NCBI RefSeq assembly: GCF_019351435.1
Contig: NZ_JAHWYN010000018.1
Span: 1-64,000 of the forward strand
Direction: 5' to 3'
Origin: Flavobacterium taihuense
GTDB lineage: Bacteria > Bacteroidota > Bacteroidia > Flavobacteriales > Flavobacteriaceae
DNA length: 64,000 nucleotides
Part shown: piece by piece, positions 16,701 to 25,270 of the stretch
How positions within the stretch are numbered: the stretch's first letter is position 1
Layout of the letters: every line of letters starts with the position of its first letter
The notes under the pieces: model-generated
Told to the model about the DNA's origin: nothing
What the model saw: only the letters and a program-made list of their open reading frames with translations
The model's database searches: none
Program-made: the position numbers and the translations under genes

Positions 16701-18279
16701 TCTTTATGTTAATGACGGAGGTTTGGCAATACCGTATCTCAATGTCGATTATGCTCTTAAGGATAAAACAATAGTCGATTTGACAGATGAAAAATTTCTT
16801 TTTAGAAACAACACTTTGATCGATACAAAATACAAAACTACAGGAACTTTAAATGGGGTAGTGGAGCATAAAAATTTTTCGGATTGGAAATTGGATTTGG
16901 CTATAAATTCCAAAAGGCTTTTGGTTTTGGATACGAAAGATAGTGAAGATGCAGCTTATTTTGGGACAGCATTTATTAATGGAAATGCAACAATCAAAGG
17001 TCCTTCAAATGGTTTGTTTATAAAAGTGGATGCCAAATCGGAAAAGGGATCTGCATTAAAAATACCAATTAATAATGCAGAAAGTGTTAGTGAAAATAGT
17101 TTTATTCATTTTGTAACACCAAAAGAAAAATTCAATTTACAAAACGGAATTGTTGATAAAAGAAAGAACTATAATGGTCTAGAATTAGAGTTTGATCTCG
17201 AAATCACACCCAATGCAGAGGTTGAAGTGATTTTGGACAGGAACTCTGGTCACGGAATGAAAGGAAGGGGAAACGGAACGCTTTTATTTAAGATAAATAC
17301 ATTGGGTAATTTTAATATGTGGGGTGATTTCTTACCCTATGATGGAACCTATAATTTTAAGTACGGAGGTATAATAGATAAAAAATTTAATGTAAAAAAG
17401 GGTGGTTCAATTATTTGGGAAGGTAATCCTATGAAAGCGCAATTAAATCTGGAAGCCGTTTATAAAACATCTGCAAATCCAGCCTTATTATTGGATAATT
17501 CAAGCGTAAACAAAAAAGTAGATGTTGAAGTAGTTATCGGAATTAGGGGAGATTTAACCAGACCGGAACCAGATTTTATGATTGAGTTTCCAACGATCAC
17601 AAGCGTTTTGAAGTCAGAGCTTCAAACAGAATTAGCTGATAAAGATGTAAGGCAAACCCAAGCTCTGTATTTGTTGTCAACAGGTAGTTTTTTAAGCAAG
17701 GATGGATCAAGTCAGGCAGTTGCTTCCAGTTTGTACGAAACTGCCTCCAGTATGTTGGGGAGTATAGTGCAATCTAATGATGAAAAGTTTGAAATGAACT
17801 TGAATGTCGTTTCACCAGATAATAGACCAAGCTCACAAACAGATGGCAGAGTTGAAGCTATTGTTTCTTCTAAAGTGAACGAAAGAATCACAATAAATGG
17901 AAAAATCGGAGTTCCGTTTGGAGGAGTAAATGAATCGGCAATTGTAGGTGCGGTGGATATTAAATATAGAGTGAATGATGATGGGTCATTTAATTTCCAT
18001 GTTTTTAATAAAGAAAATGATTTAAATTATATTGGACAAGATATTGGATATACTCAAGGTGCAGGTATTACTTATGAGGTTGATTTTGATACTTTTAGGG
18101 AGTTGGTTGATAAGATGTTTAAAAGTAAAAAGTTAACAATAGAAAAAAGAACTAAAGTGAAAGAAGATAACTCAGATTCTAATTTGAATCCTGAACTTAT
18201 AAATTTCACGAAACCCACTAACCCAAAAGTGGATAAGCCTAAAGTTAATCAAGATGCTATACTTCCTGAAGAAGATTAG
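13783..18279 (+). CDS. tamB: Translocation/assembly module protein TamB (DUF490)
   Basis: This very large inner-membrane-anchored protein (about 1,500 residues) has one N-terminal membrane helix, a long periplasmic beta-rich body and the C-terminal DUF490/TamB domain (approximately the last 400 residues, with PEPDFMIEFPT and TQALYLLSTGSFL). TamB-type proteins bridge the periplasm to move lipids or assist outer-membrane protein assembly. The start is unusual. The frame is open back to the stop at 13720 but contains no ATG or GTG, and the first TTG (13831) lies inside the helix. ATC at 13783 would give the expected KKIKKIVFRILLG-type N-terminus, so it is used here as the likely 5' limit. The start codon is unproven. 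Confidence 0.85.
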   Translation: MKKIKKIVFRILLGLILLLLVLFIALTLPSVQTQLAQYFMKSINEDYGIHMEIDEAQVTLFGGVKLKKVLIIDHHKDTLIYTKRINTTILGAKKILDGDLIFGDLAMDGVLFNLKTYKKEKKTNLDYFIDAFGPPSKEPSKKHFLLTASSIYLSNGRFILTDENNETPKSVDFTRLNISVTNFKVYGPEVYANIQKMSFLDHRGLYVKSLKGNYSFTQQHMILDKMEIETKESSIKGYAALNYMIEDFSDFQNKVEFDVKLKSAKLASNDIRCFYNELGKHQYFRVKSHITGPLNNLKFLDLSLKDNRGTKLRGFINFKNLLGTKDQKFYMNGKFDQLEANYDDLVSILPNVLGEKLPVVLKKFGDISLVGNTQVTTTSIHANLIASTALGTVKSKFTINDMDQNDKAAYVGYIVLNDFNIGNLLDNKDLSKVSLNVDVDGKGFSEKYLNTSLKGVVSSIAYNGYTYKNVAVNGNFKLPIYTGSIIVNDPNLKMNFDGLVDLSKKESQYDFQIKIDKAELHKLNFVNDTISRFNGNIIVDVQGNSIDDMHGNIYVNNATYNNSKTTYQFNDFNLNSTFDDKRIRTISVTAPDIAKGTVVGKYKFAELKGLVSNSLGSLYTNYKPIKVKKGQFLKFNFEVYDKIVEVFFPEIKISENTIIKGNINSDINEFKFNFNSPNIKASENSFDNIRVSIDNKNPLYNAYIELDSIKTKMYKIRDFSLINVTSKDTLFFRSEFKGGSKGEDYFNLDLYHTINKENKNVIGFSKSEIKLKNSLWFLNELNLSNNRLIFDKNLKEFKLDDFILSNKEQEIKVNGEFRGQTYKDIQVKFKDFDINALTSAQESFEIYGNLNGEINYNQNKQVYKPTASLVIDNLRVNNHDLGVLNFDIKGDENFKKFTLFSSVENKDLESFTADGNFEIINKETLFDLNLKFDRFNLATLSVLGGDVISNIRGLVSGNATIGGTLKKPDINGRLYVNDGGLAIPYLNVDYALKDKTIVDLTDEKFLFRNNTLIDTKYKTTGTLNGVVEHKNFSDWKLDLAINSKRLLVLDTKDSEDAAYFGTAFINGNATIKGPSNGLFIKVDAKSEKGSALKIPINNAESVSENSFIHFVTPKEKFNLQNGIVDKRKNYNGLELEFDLEITPNAEVEVILDRNSGHGMKGRGNGTLLFKINTLGNFNMWGDFLPYDGTYNFKYGGIIDKKFNVKKGGSIIWEGNPMKAQLNLEAVYKTSANPALLLDNSSVNKKVDVEVVIGIRGDLTRPEPDFMIEFPTITSVLKSELQTELADKDVRQTQALYLLSTGSFLSKDGSSQAVASSLYETASSMLGSIVQSNDEKFEMNLNVVSPDNRPSSQTDGRVEAIVSSKVNERITINGKIGVPFGGVNESAIVGAVDIKYRVNDDGSFNFHVFNKENDLNYIGQDIGYTQGAGITYEVDFDTFRELVDKMFKSKKLTIEKRTKVKEDNSDSNLNPELINFTKPTNPKVDKPKVNQDAILPEED

Positions 18280-18601
18280 TTTAAAAATCTGTATTTCAAT
18301 AACTTGTTTTTTTATTAAAAGTTTTGATTAACTTTAGATTTAAAATTTTTGTAACTCTATCTAAGAATAAAACATTCTTGTTAATAGAACGATTTTACTA
18401 AATCTAGCTGTAATTGTTGTCTGAATTTCATCATTTATAAGGTATTATTAAATTTAAAAAGGAAATAAATTACAAGCCTTTTTTATTTAAAAAAACTTAT
18501 CAACGAAAACGTTTGAATTTCAGTTATTTTATTAAAATGTTAGAAAGCACCCCTAAATTGTCTTCGATATTTGCTAAATTTACACTTTAATACTTAAAAA
18601 A
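18280..18601 (+). other. 322-bp AT-rich upstream region of pfkA
   Basis: No ORF, repeat or terminator hairpin stands out between tamB and pfkA. The only signal is a TAAATTTA at 18575-18582, near the TAnnTTTG consensus and 20 bp before the pfkA ATG, which could be the -7 element. Confidence 0.4.
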
Positions 18602-19588
18602 ATGTCAAAAACAATAAAAAAGATAGGTGTACTTACCTCTGGAGGAGACTCTCCAGGAATGAATGCTGCCATTCGTTCTGTTGTGCGAACATGTGCTTTT
18701 CATAACATAGGATGTGTTGGTATTTATAGAGGTTATCAAGGGATGATTGAAGGGGATTTTAAAGAAATGGGACCCCGAAGTGTAAATAACATTGTGAATA
18801 AAGGAGGTACTATTTTAAAATCGGCTCGGTCGATGGAATTTAAGACACCAGAAGGACGTGAAAAAGCACATAAAAATTTAATTAAAGCAGGCATAGATGC
18901 ACTGGTAGTAATAGGTGGTGATGGTTCTTTTACGGGAGCATTATTATTTAATTCTGAATATAACTTTCCTGTAATGGGAATACCGGGAACTATTGATAAC
19001 GATATTTTTGGTACAAGTCATACTTTGGGTTATGATACCGCATTGAATACAGTAGTTGATGTAATTGATAAAATACGTGATACGGCAAGTTCTCATAACC
19101 GATTATTTCTTATCGAAGTAATGGGACGTGATGCTGGTCATATCGCATTAAATGCAGGAATTGGCGCTGGAGCCGAAGAAATTCTTATACCAGAGGAAGA
19201 TTTGGGACTAGAACGTTTGCTAGATTCTTTGCGAAAAAGTAAAGCAGCAGGAAAATCTTCAAGTATAGTGGTAATAGCTGAAGGGGATAAAATTGGTAAA
19301 ACTGTTTTTGAACTAAAAGATTATGTTGAATCAAATTTCCCTGAATATGATGTTCGTGTGTCGGTTTTGGGGCACATGCAACGTGGTGGTGCTCCATCTT
19401 GTTTCGATAGAGTTCTGGCTAGTCGACTTGGAGTCAAAGCGGTTGAATGTTTGTTAGAGGGTAAATCAAATTTCATGGTTGGTTTATTATGTGATAAAAT
19501 AGAATTAACACCTTTGGAACAAGCTATAAAAGGACATACTGAAATTGATCAGGAATTGCTTCGAGTTTCAGATATCATGTCTATTTAA
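18602..19588 (+). CDS. pfkA: ATP-dependent 6-phosphofructokinase
   Basis: This 328-residue bacterial-type phosphofructokinase makes fructose 1,6-bisphosphate in glycolysis. The ATP-site GGDSPGMNAA, GGDGSFTGA, the catalytic block GTIDND, the substrate motif MGRDAGHIA and GHMQRGG are all intact. The length is standard for the tetrameric enzyme. gap follows 44 bp downstream on the same strand, so the two glycolytic genes are probably cotranscribed and end at the terminator at 20649. Confidence 0.95.
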   Translation: MSKTIKKIGVLTSGGDSPGMNAAIRSVVRTCAFHNIGCVGIYRGYQGMIEGDFKEMGPRSVNNIVNKGGTILKSARSMEFKTPEGREKAHKNLIKAGIDALVVIGGDGSFTGALLFNSEYNFPVMGIPGTIDNDIFGTSHTLGYDTALNTVVDVIDKIRDTASSHNRLFLIEVMGRDAGHIALNAGIGAGAEEILIPEEDLGLERLLDSLRKSKAAGKSSSIVVIAEGDKIGKTVFELKDYVESNFPEYDVRVSVLGHMQRGGAPSCFDRVLASRLGVKAVECLLEGKSNFMVGLLCDKIELTPLEQAIKGHTEIDQELLRVSDIMSI

Positions 19589-19632
19589 AAGTAAAAGATA
19601 ATAAAATAAAAAAATAATTTAAATTTAATACA

Positions 19633-20637
19633 ATGTCAAAAGTAAAATTAGGAATAAACGGATTTGGTAGAATTGGAAGAATTGTTTTCAGAGAAACTTT
19701 CAATAGAGATAACGTAGAAGTAGTTGCAATCAATGATTTATTAGATGTAGACCATTTAGCGTATTTATTGAAATATGATTCAGTTCACGGTCGTTTTAAT
19801 GGAACTGTAGAAGTAAAAGAAGGTAAACTTTATGTAAACGGAAGAAACATTCGTATTACTGCTGAAAGAAATCCTGCAGATTTAAAATGGAATGAAGTTG
19901 ATGTTGATGTAGTAGCGGAGTGTACAGGTATTTTCACAACTATTGAAACTGCAAATGAGCACATTAAAGGTGGTGCTAAAAAAGTAATTATTTCTGCTCC
20001 ATCTGCAGATGCTCCGATGTTTGTAATGGGAGTAAACCACGAAACAGCAAAAGCTTCTGATCTTGTTGTTTCAAACGCTTCTTGTACTACAAACTGTTTA
20101 GCTCCTTTAGCTAAAGTTATTCACGATAATTTTGGAATTGTTGAAGCTTTGATGACAACTGTTCACGCTACAACTTCAACTCAAATGACTGCTGATGGTC
20201 CTTCTAGAAAAGATTGGAGAGGTGGACGTGCAGCAAGCATAAACATTATTCCTTCATCAACTGGTGCTGCTAAAGCTGTTGGAAAAGTTATTCCAGAGTT
20301 GAACGGAAAATTAACAGGTATGTCTTTCCGCGTTCCTACTGCTGACGTTTCAGTTGTAGATTTAACTGTAAAAGTGTCTAAAGAAACTTCATACGAAGAA
20401 ATTATGGCTGTTTTGAAGAAAGCTTCTGAAACTTCTATGAAAGGTATTTTAGGATTTACTGAAGACGCTGTTGTTTCTCAGGATTTTATTTCTGATAAAA
20501 GAACTTCAATAATTGACGCTACTGCAGGAATTGGTTTAAATTCAACTTTCTTTAAACTTGTATCTTGGTATGACAATGAATATGGATATTCAAGTAAATT
20601 GATTGATTTATCTGTACATATTGCAGGTTTAAAATAA
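19633..20637 (+). CDS. gap: Glyceraldehyde-3-phosphate dehydrogenase, type I
   Basis: This 334-residue enzyme catalyses NAD-linked oxidation and phosphorylation of glyceraldehyde 3-phosphate. It has the Rossmann start LGINGFGRIGR, the active site SNASCTTNCLAP with nucleophile C151, and the C-terminal SWYDNEYGYS. The sequence is less AT-biased at third positions than its neighbours, as expected of a highly expressed gene. It lies downstream of pfkA and is followed by a strong terminator. Confidence 0.96.
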   Translation: MSKVKLGINGFGRIGRIVFRETFNRDNVEVVAINDLLDVDHLAYLLKYDSVHGRFNGTVEVKEGKLYVNGRNIRITAERNPADLKWNEVDVDVVAECTGIFTTIETANEHIKGGAKKVIISAPSADAPMFVMGVNHETAKASDLVVSNASCTTNCLAPLAKVIHDNFGIVEALMTTVHATTSTQMTADGPSRKDWRGGRAASINIIPSSTGAAKAVGKVIPELNGKLTGMSFRVPTADVSVVDLTVKVSKETSYEEIMAVLKKASETSMKGILGFTEDAVVSQDFISDKRTSIIDATAGIGLNSTFFKLVSWYDNEYGYSSKLIDLSVHIAGLK

Positions 20638-20648
20638 TCTATAATTTT

Positions 20649-20688
20649 ACAAAATCCCATTATGTAAAAGTAATGGGATTTTGTTTTT
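20649..20688 (+). terminator. Terminator after gap
   Basis: ACAAAATCCCATTA pairs with TAATGGGATTTTGT around an 8-nt loop, followed by TTTTT. Confidence 0.88.
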
Positions 20689-20851
20689 TATTCTATTAAA
20701 TCCTTTAGCTTTGAATTGTATTTAAGGAATAATAAAAATCATAACCAATAAACCAAATAGTATGAAATGAGCATGGGCGTAAATTGGCTACAGGCACCAA
20801 TGAAGAGATGCGAATTACATATGACCGATAAAAAATAATAAATATCTACAT

Positions 20852-21703
20852 ATGAAATTAATAGTTGATAGTGGTTCTACTAAAGCAGATTGGATTGCGA
20901 TAGATGATAATGGAAAAGTTATGTTTACCACACAAACATTAGGTTTAAATCCAGAAATTCTTAACGGTGATGAAATTATTGATCGCTTGAATGACCGTTT
21001 TGATATATTACAAAATAAAAAAACAGCTACCCATTTATTTTTCTATGGAGCAGGTTGTGGTACAGAAAGAATGAAAAGTATGCTTTCTCAGATTTTTCAA
21101 GTTTACTTTCCTAATGCTATAATTGTTGTTGAAGAAGATACTTATGCAGCAGTTTTTGCTACTACTCCAAAAGGAGAAAAAGCAATTGTAAGCATATTAG
21201 GTACTGGTTCAAATTGCAGTTATTTTGACGGTAAAGTTTTAGAACAACGAGTACAATCATTAGGCTATATTGTTATGGATGATTGTAGTGGTAATGTTTT
21301 TGGAAAATCGTTAATCAGAAAATACTATTTTAACAAAATGCCAAAAGAATTGGCTGATATTTTTGAAAAAGAGTATGATGTGACTCCAGATTATGTAAAA
21401 AATAAATTATATAAAGAGCCAAATCCCAATGCATATCTTGCTACTTTTGCAAAATTCCTAATTCAAAATAAGGAGCATGAATTTTGTAGAAAAATAATTT
21501 TTAAGGAGATGAAATCTTTTATTAAGAATTATATCAAGCAATTTGAAAACTGCAAAGAGGTTCCTGTACATTTTGTAGGTTCTATAGCATTTTATCTAAA
21601 AGATGAATTAGCAGAAATTTTTGAAAAATACGAACTGCAATTGGGTAATGTCTTAAGAAGACCTATTGATGGTTTGATCGCTTATCACGTCGCAAATAGC
21701 TAA
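20852..21703 (+). CDS. BadF/BadG-type ATPase, probable N-acetylglucosamine kinase
   Basis: This 283-residue ASKHA-superfamily kinase has an N-terminal phosphate-1 loop DSGSTKADW, a second glycine-rich loop (SILGTGSNCSYF) and an adenosine-region block (VPVHFVGSIAFYL). Bacteroidetes proteins of this type are usually called N-acetylglucosamine kinase-like, acting in amino-sugar recycling. The sugar specificity cannot be read from sequence. It is followed by mgsA after 3 bp, so the two are one operon. The 150 bp before it hold no clear promoter. Confidence 0.75.
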   Translation: MKLIVDSGSTKADWIAIDDNGKVMFTTQTLGLNPEILNGDEIIDRLNDRFDILQNKKTATHLFFYGAGCGTERMKSMLSQIFQVYFPNAIIVVEEDTYAAVFATTPKGEKAIVSILGTGSNCSYFDGKVLEQRVQSLGYIVMDDCSGNVFGKSLIRKYYFNKMPKELADIFEKEYDVTPDYVKNKLYKEPNPNAYLATFAKFLIQNKEHEFCRKIIFKEMKSFIKNYIKQFENCKEVPVHFVGSIAFYLKDELAEIFEKYELQLGNVLRRPIDGLIAYHVANS

Positions 21704-21706
21704 TTT

Positions 21707-22081
21707 ATGGAAATAGCAATTATTGCTCATGACGGCAAAAAGGAAGATATTGTAAAATTTCTTATAAAAAACCGTGAAATCTTAATGCAGGAGAAAATAA
21801 AACTTATTGCGACTGGAACAACAGGTGGAAAAGCAGAAGAAGTTGGTTTTACAACTAAAAGAATGCTTTCTGGTCCTCTGGGTGGTGATGCACAAATTGC
21901 GGGAAGGGTTGCAGAAGGAAAAACACAAATGGTTTTCTTCTTTAAAGACCCGCTTTCGAGTCATCCTCATGAAGCGGATGTCAATATGCTAATACGTGTA
22001 TGTGATGTTCATAACGTACCTTTGGCAACCAATGAAGCAACTGCACAATTATTATTGAATGCTATAGCACTGCAATCATAG
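21707..22081 (+). CDS. mgsA: Methylglyoxal synthase
   Basis: This 124-residue MGS-like enzyme converts dihydroxyacetone phosphate to methylglyoxal, bypassing lower glycolysis when phosphate is short. The block IAHDGKKEDIV at the N-terminus, the phosphate-binding TGTTGG, the GPLGGDAQI with the catalytic Asp, and DPLSSHPHEADV are all present. The length is slightly shorter than E. coli MgsA but covers the domain. Its last 20 bp overlap the 3' end of the convergent ridA. Confidence 0.92.
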   Translation: MEIAIIAHDGKKEDIVKFLIKNREILMQEKIKLIATGTTGGKAEEVGFTTKRMLSGPLGGDAQIAGRVAEGKTQMVFFFKDPLSSHPHEADVNMLIRVCDVHNVPLATNEATAQLLLNAIALQS

Positions 22082-22442
22082 ATATTTCTACATTTACATT
22101 TTTTGGCAAACAAGCCACTTGAACCGTTTCACGAGCTGGAGCGGTTTTTTCGTTAAAATAAGATCCATAAACCGTATTAATACTTCCAAAATCATTCATA
22201 TTCATTATAAAAATGGTGGTCTTTACTACGTTTTCAAAAGTCATTCCAGCTGCTTCAAGAACAGCTTTCATGTTCTCCATAACCTGTTTGGTTTCAGATT
22301 CAATAGTGTCTATCACAAGTTCCATTGTTACTGGATTTAGGGCAATTTGACCAGAAGTGTAAAGAGTATTCCCTTTTAAAACAGCTTGACTGTAGGGACC
22401 AATTGGAGCAGGGGCTTTTTCGGTGTAAATTATTGTTTTCAT
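22062..22442 (-). CDS. ridA: RidA family reactive-intermediate deaminase
   Basis: This 126-residue RidA/YjgF/YER057c protein hydrolyses reactive 2-aminoacrylate-type enamines. Family blocks are APAPIGPYSQAV, LYTSGQIALNP, the conserved Arg in PARETVQVA and the final VEISMIAVL. It lies 24 bp downstream of lptD on the same strand and so is probably transcribed from the lptD promoter. The 3' end overlaps mgsA. Confidence 0.93.
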   Translation of the reverse strand: MKTIIYTEKAPAPIGPYSQAVLKGNTLYTSGQIALNPVTMELVIDTIESETKQVMENMKAVLEAAGMTFENVVKTTIFIMNMNDFGSINTVYGSYFNEKTAPARETVQVACLPKNVNVEISMIAVL

Positions 22443-22466
22443 AACTTGTTATTTTAGAATTAATCT

Positions 22467-25193
22467 CTATTGATTAGTAAGATTTCGTTTTTCCCATTTT
22501 ATATCACTTAGAACTCCAGATTTTATACCTATGAAAAAATTCCAACTGGCATTATCTCCAAATGGTGTCCAGTTAAACGCCATTCTCCAACTCATTAAAT
22601 CTCTTTCAAAACGCAATTGTGTAAAGGTTACACCCTTTTGAACAAAATCATATCCAGTAGAGATTCCTGCTTTCCATTTTGGAGTTAAGTCAGTATTGGC
22701 AGAAATCATAATAGAATTTCCAGTTATTTTTTTCTCTCTATTGTTATTTCCATAAGTTAAAGAATAAGCAAATGTCATGTCCCAAGGTAATTTTGATCTA
22801 AAGAACTCTGAAACAACATCTTCTTTTTCTTCAGTATCATCAAACTGGCTTTTTTTAACACTATTAGCATCAAGATTTGAACCAAATAAATCATCTTCAC
22901 GGCCTCCGTTTCTTTTGCCTTGATCATTTTTATCTTTCTTCTCTTTTCCATCTGAGCTTGATATTGAATAATTCATTGTCAAATTGGCGCTTGTCATTCT
23001 GAAGAGGCTTCCGCCGTTATTTATGTTAAAGGTGTTAATTCTATTTCCAGAGTTGTCAATTGCATAAGGGTCTAAAGTAGCTCCAAAATTAGCACTTAAT
23101 TTATTGTCAAAAAATTGGGTCCCGCCGCTTACTCTTACAGGTGTCCAAGCAAGTTCTGTGGCATCAATATTATAACTGGTTTGAAAGTTTAAGTTATTTA
23201 AAAGCATAATTTTCTTTGGCTCTACTTTTGTAGTATCCTTGTCGGTTATTTTTGCTTCAAAAGTATTGCTAAGATCAAATCCAATGCTATTTGAACTATT
23301 TTTGACAGGAGCTCCATACATACCTCCATCAAAACGAGTATAATCTTTTTGCATTTCCCCACTACCATCTGTTGCATAAGTGTCGTAATATTTCTCAAAA
23401 CTTGGTGCATAACTATGCGATAAGCCTGGTCGCATTACGTGTCGAATAGATTGTATTTTTTTGTCTTTACCGAAATTGAATGTTCCGTAAATGGTAGTTC
23501 CAATATTAGTAGATGAAGCATAAGTTCTAAAAGCATCAAATCCTTTTATATCAGTTGTAACAACGGTGCTTAATTGATCATCGTACTGTTTTTTGATTGT
23601 ATTAAAATACCAAACTTCATTATAGTTCAAGGAAGAAGAAACACTAAAATACTTAAATATTTTGAAATTAGTACTTAAAGGAATCGAGTGCTGAAAGCCG
23701 ATTTCTGCATCACGAAACATTTCGGGTTTGAAAAACAATGAATCGGTTGTTACAAAACTATTTTTTCCGTTTAGATTGTATTGTAAGTTGATGTTTTTAA
23801 ATAAACCTTTTTTAGCACCATCATTTATTGCAAATGGATAGATGCGATCTACGCTGAATTGCAAGGTAGGCAACGTCATGTTGATTTCTTTTGTTTGTGT
23901 ATTTTGTGAGTGTGTCGCTGTTAATGATATTCTGCTTTCGGGTACCGAATGAAAAACGGTACTATAGGATATCGAGGAACTTAAAGTGTTATTAAGTGAA
24001 GAGCCTACATTGACTTGATTTATAGTCTGTTTGAAGTATTCACTACTTCCCAAATTCACGGATGCTGAAAAAGTAGAATTTGGATTGGCTTTGGAGTCTT
24101 GAGAATGCGACCACTGGATATTATAAATTTTGGTCTTTGAATAGTCAGGATACCCTCTTTCGCTCGTGATATTATTTTCAAATCGGACATTAATATTTCC
24201 TTGAAAATGATATCTATTAGCATAAGATGATTGCATTCCTAAACCATAACTTCCGTTAGTATAGTAATCACCTATAACAGTCAAATTATAATGATCACTC
24301 AGTGCAAAATAATATCCACCATTTTGAAGCGAAAAACCTTTGTCATTTGAATCATTATAAGAAGGTAAAATAATTCCCGAAGTACTTGTCTCTTTTGAAA
24401 GTGGAAAATAAGCAAACGGGAGAAATAATGGAGTAGGCACGCCAGCAATTACCATATTTGTAAAACCAGTAACAATTTTTTTGCCAGGAATGAATTTTAT
24501 TTTATTGGTTTGAAAGTAATACTCAGGATTGTCTACATCTTTTGAAGTTGTAAATCGTGCTCCTTTTAAGAAATAAACCGAATCGTTTTCTTTTTTTGTA
24601 ATGGCAGCTTTTACATTAAATTCACCTTGCGTAGATCTGGAATTCCAAATTAATGCTTTTTTTGTTTTAAAATTAAAACGAATAGAGTCGGGCTCGATAA
24701 CATTATCTCCCTGTTTGAAATTCGGAAACTGAGTGTAATTACCAAGAGAGTCCTTTATTCTCCCTGCATAAACCTCATTTTTTTCGTAATCCATTACTAT
24801 AATTCCCGATTTTAATTCAACATCCTGATAATATAATTCGGCTTTGTCGTATAAAGTGATGAGTTTCTTCTTCTGTTCAATTTTCACATAGTTTTCAGCT
24901 TTGTATTTTACTTTGCCATTAAGAAAGTTTTTTTTGACTTTAATAGTGTCTAATTTAATGGTGTCAGTAGAGGATTCTGCTAGTGGATTTTTAATGCTAT
25001 CTACCTGAATAGGTTTTTTAACTTCTTGTTTCTTAGGCTGAACTGTTGCCTGCTTCTTTTTTATATCTTGTGAATATAAATTAGAACATCCTAAAGTTAG
25101 GAAAATTGATAGTAAAACGATATTAAATAAGTTTGTATGCAAAGGTTTAAATGCTATTTTTGTAAAATGAAGACTCGAATATTCGCGAGCCAA
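22467..25193 (-). CDS. lptD: LPS-assembly protein LptD homologue
   Basis: This is a roughly 908-residue outer-membrane protein that inserts LPS into the outer leaflet with LptE. After a hydrophobic export signal (FNIVLLSIFLTLGCSNLYSQ) comes a Lys/Val-rich linker, then the OstA-like periplasmic domain (YDKAELYYQDVELKSGIIV) and a C-terminal beta-barrel of alternating strands. The barrel contains a low-complexity Lys/Asp loop near residues 745-790. The start is uncertain. TTG at 25193 fits the -7 element 20 bp upstream, but a second TTG 17 codons later (LHTNLFNI) would give a cleaner signal peptide. Confidence 0.85.
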   Translation of the reverse strand: MAREYSSLHFTKIAFKPLHTNLFNIVLLSIFLTLGCSNLYSQDIKKKQATVQPKKQEVKKPIQVDSIKNPLAESSTDTIKLDTIKVKKNFLNGKVKYKAENYVKIEQKKKLITLYDKAELYYQDVELKSGIIVMDYEKNEVYAGRIKDSLGNYTQFPNFKQGDNVIEPDSIRFNFKTKKALIWNSRSTQGEFNVKAAITKKENDSVYFLKGARFTTSKDVDNPEYYFQTNKIKFIPGKKIVTGFTNMVIAGVPTPLFLPFAYFPLSKETSTSGIILPSYNDSNDKGFSLQNGGYYFALSDHYNLTVIGDYYTNGSYGLGMQSSYANRYHFQGNINVRFENNITSERGYPDYSKTKIYNIQWSHSQDSKANPNSTFSASVNLGSSEYFKQTINQVNVGSSLNNTLSSSISYSTVFHSVPESRISLTATHSQNTQTKEINMTLPTLQFSVDRIYPFAINDGAKKGLFKNINLQYNLNGKNSFVTTDSLFFKPEMFRDAEIGFQHSIPLSTNFKIFKYFSVSSSLNYNEVWYFNTIKKQYDDQLSTVVTTDIKGFDAFRTYASSTNIGTTIYGTFNFGKDKKIQSIRHVMRPGLSHSYAPSFEKYYDTYATDGSGEMQKDYTRFDGGMYGAPVKNSSNSIGFDLSNTFEAKITDKDTTKVEPKKIMLLNNLNFQTSYNIDATELAWTPVRVSGGTQFFDNKLSANFGATLDPYAIDNSGNRINTFNINNGGSLFRMTSANLTMNYSISSSDGKEKKDKNDQGKRNGGREDDLFGSNLDANSVKKSQFDDTEEKEDVVSEFFRSKLPWDMTFAYSLTYGNNNREKKITGNSIMISANTDLTPKWKAGISTGYDFVQKGVTFTQLRFERDLMSWRMAFNWTPFGDNASWNFFIGIKSGVLSDIKWEKRNLTNQ

Positions 25194-25212
25194 AATTACT
25201 ATAATTTTTTGG

Positions 25213-25220
25213 CAAAAATA
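25213..25220 (-). promoter_or_regulatory. -7 element (TATTTTTG) for lptD-ridA
   Basis: On the minus strand TATTTTTG matches TAnnTTTG and lies 20 bp before the TTG at 25193. Confidence 0.45.
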
Positions 25221-25270
25221 ATCAAATCATAAATTTATAACGGAAGTCTTATAATTAAATTAACTATTAG

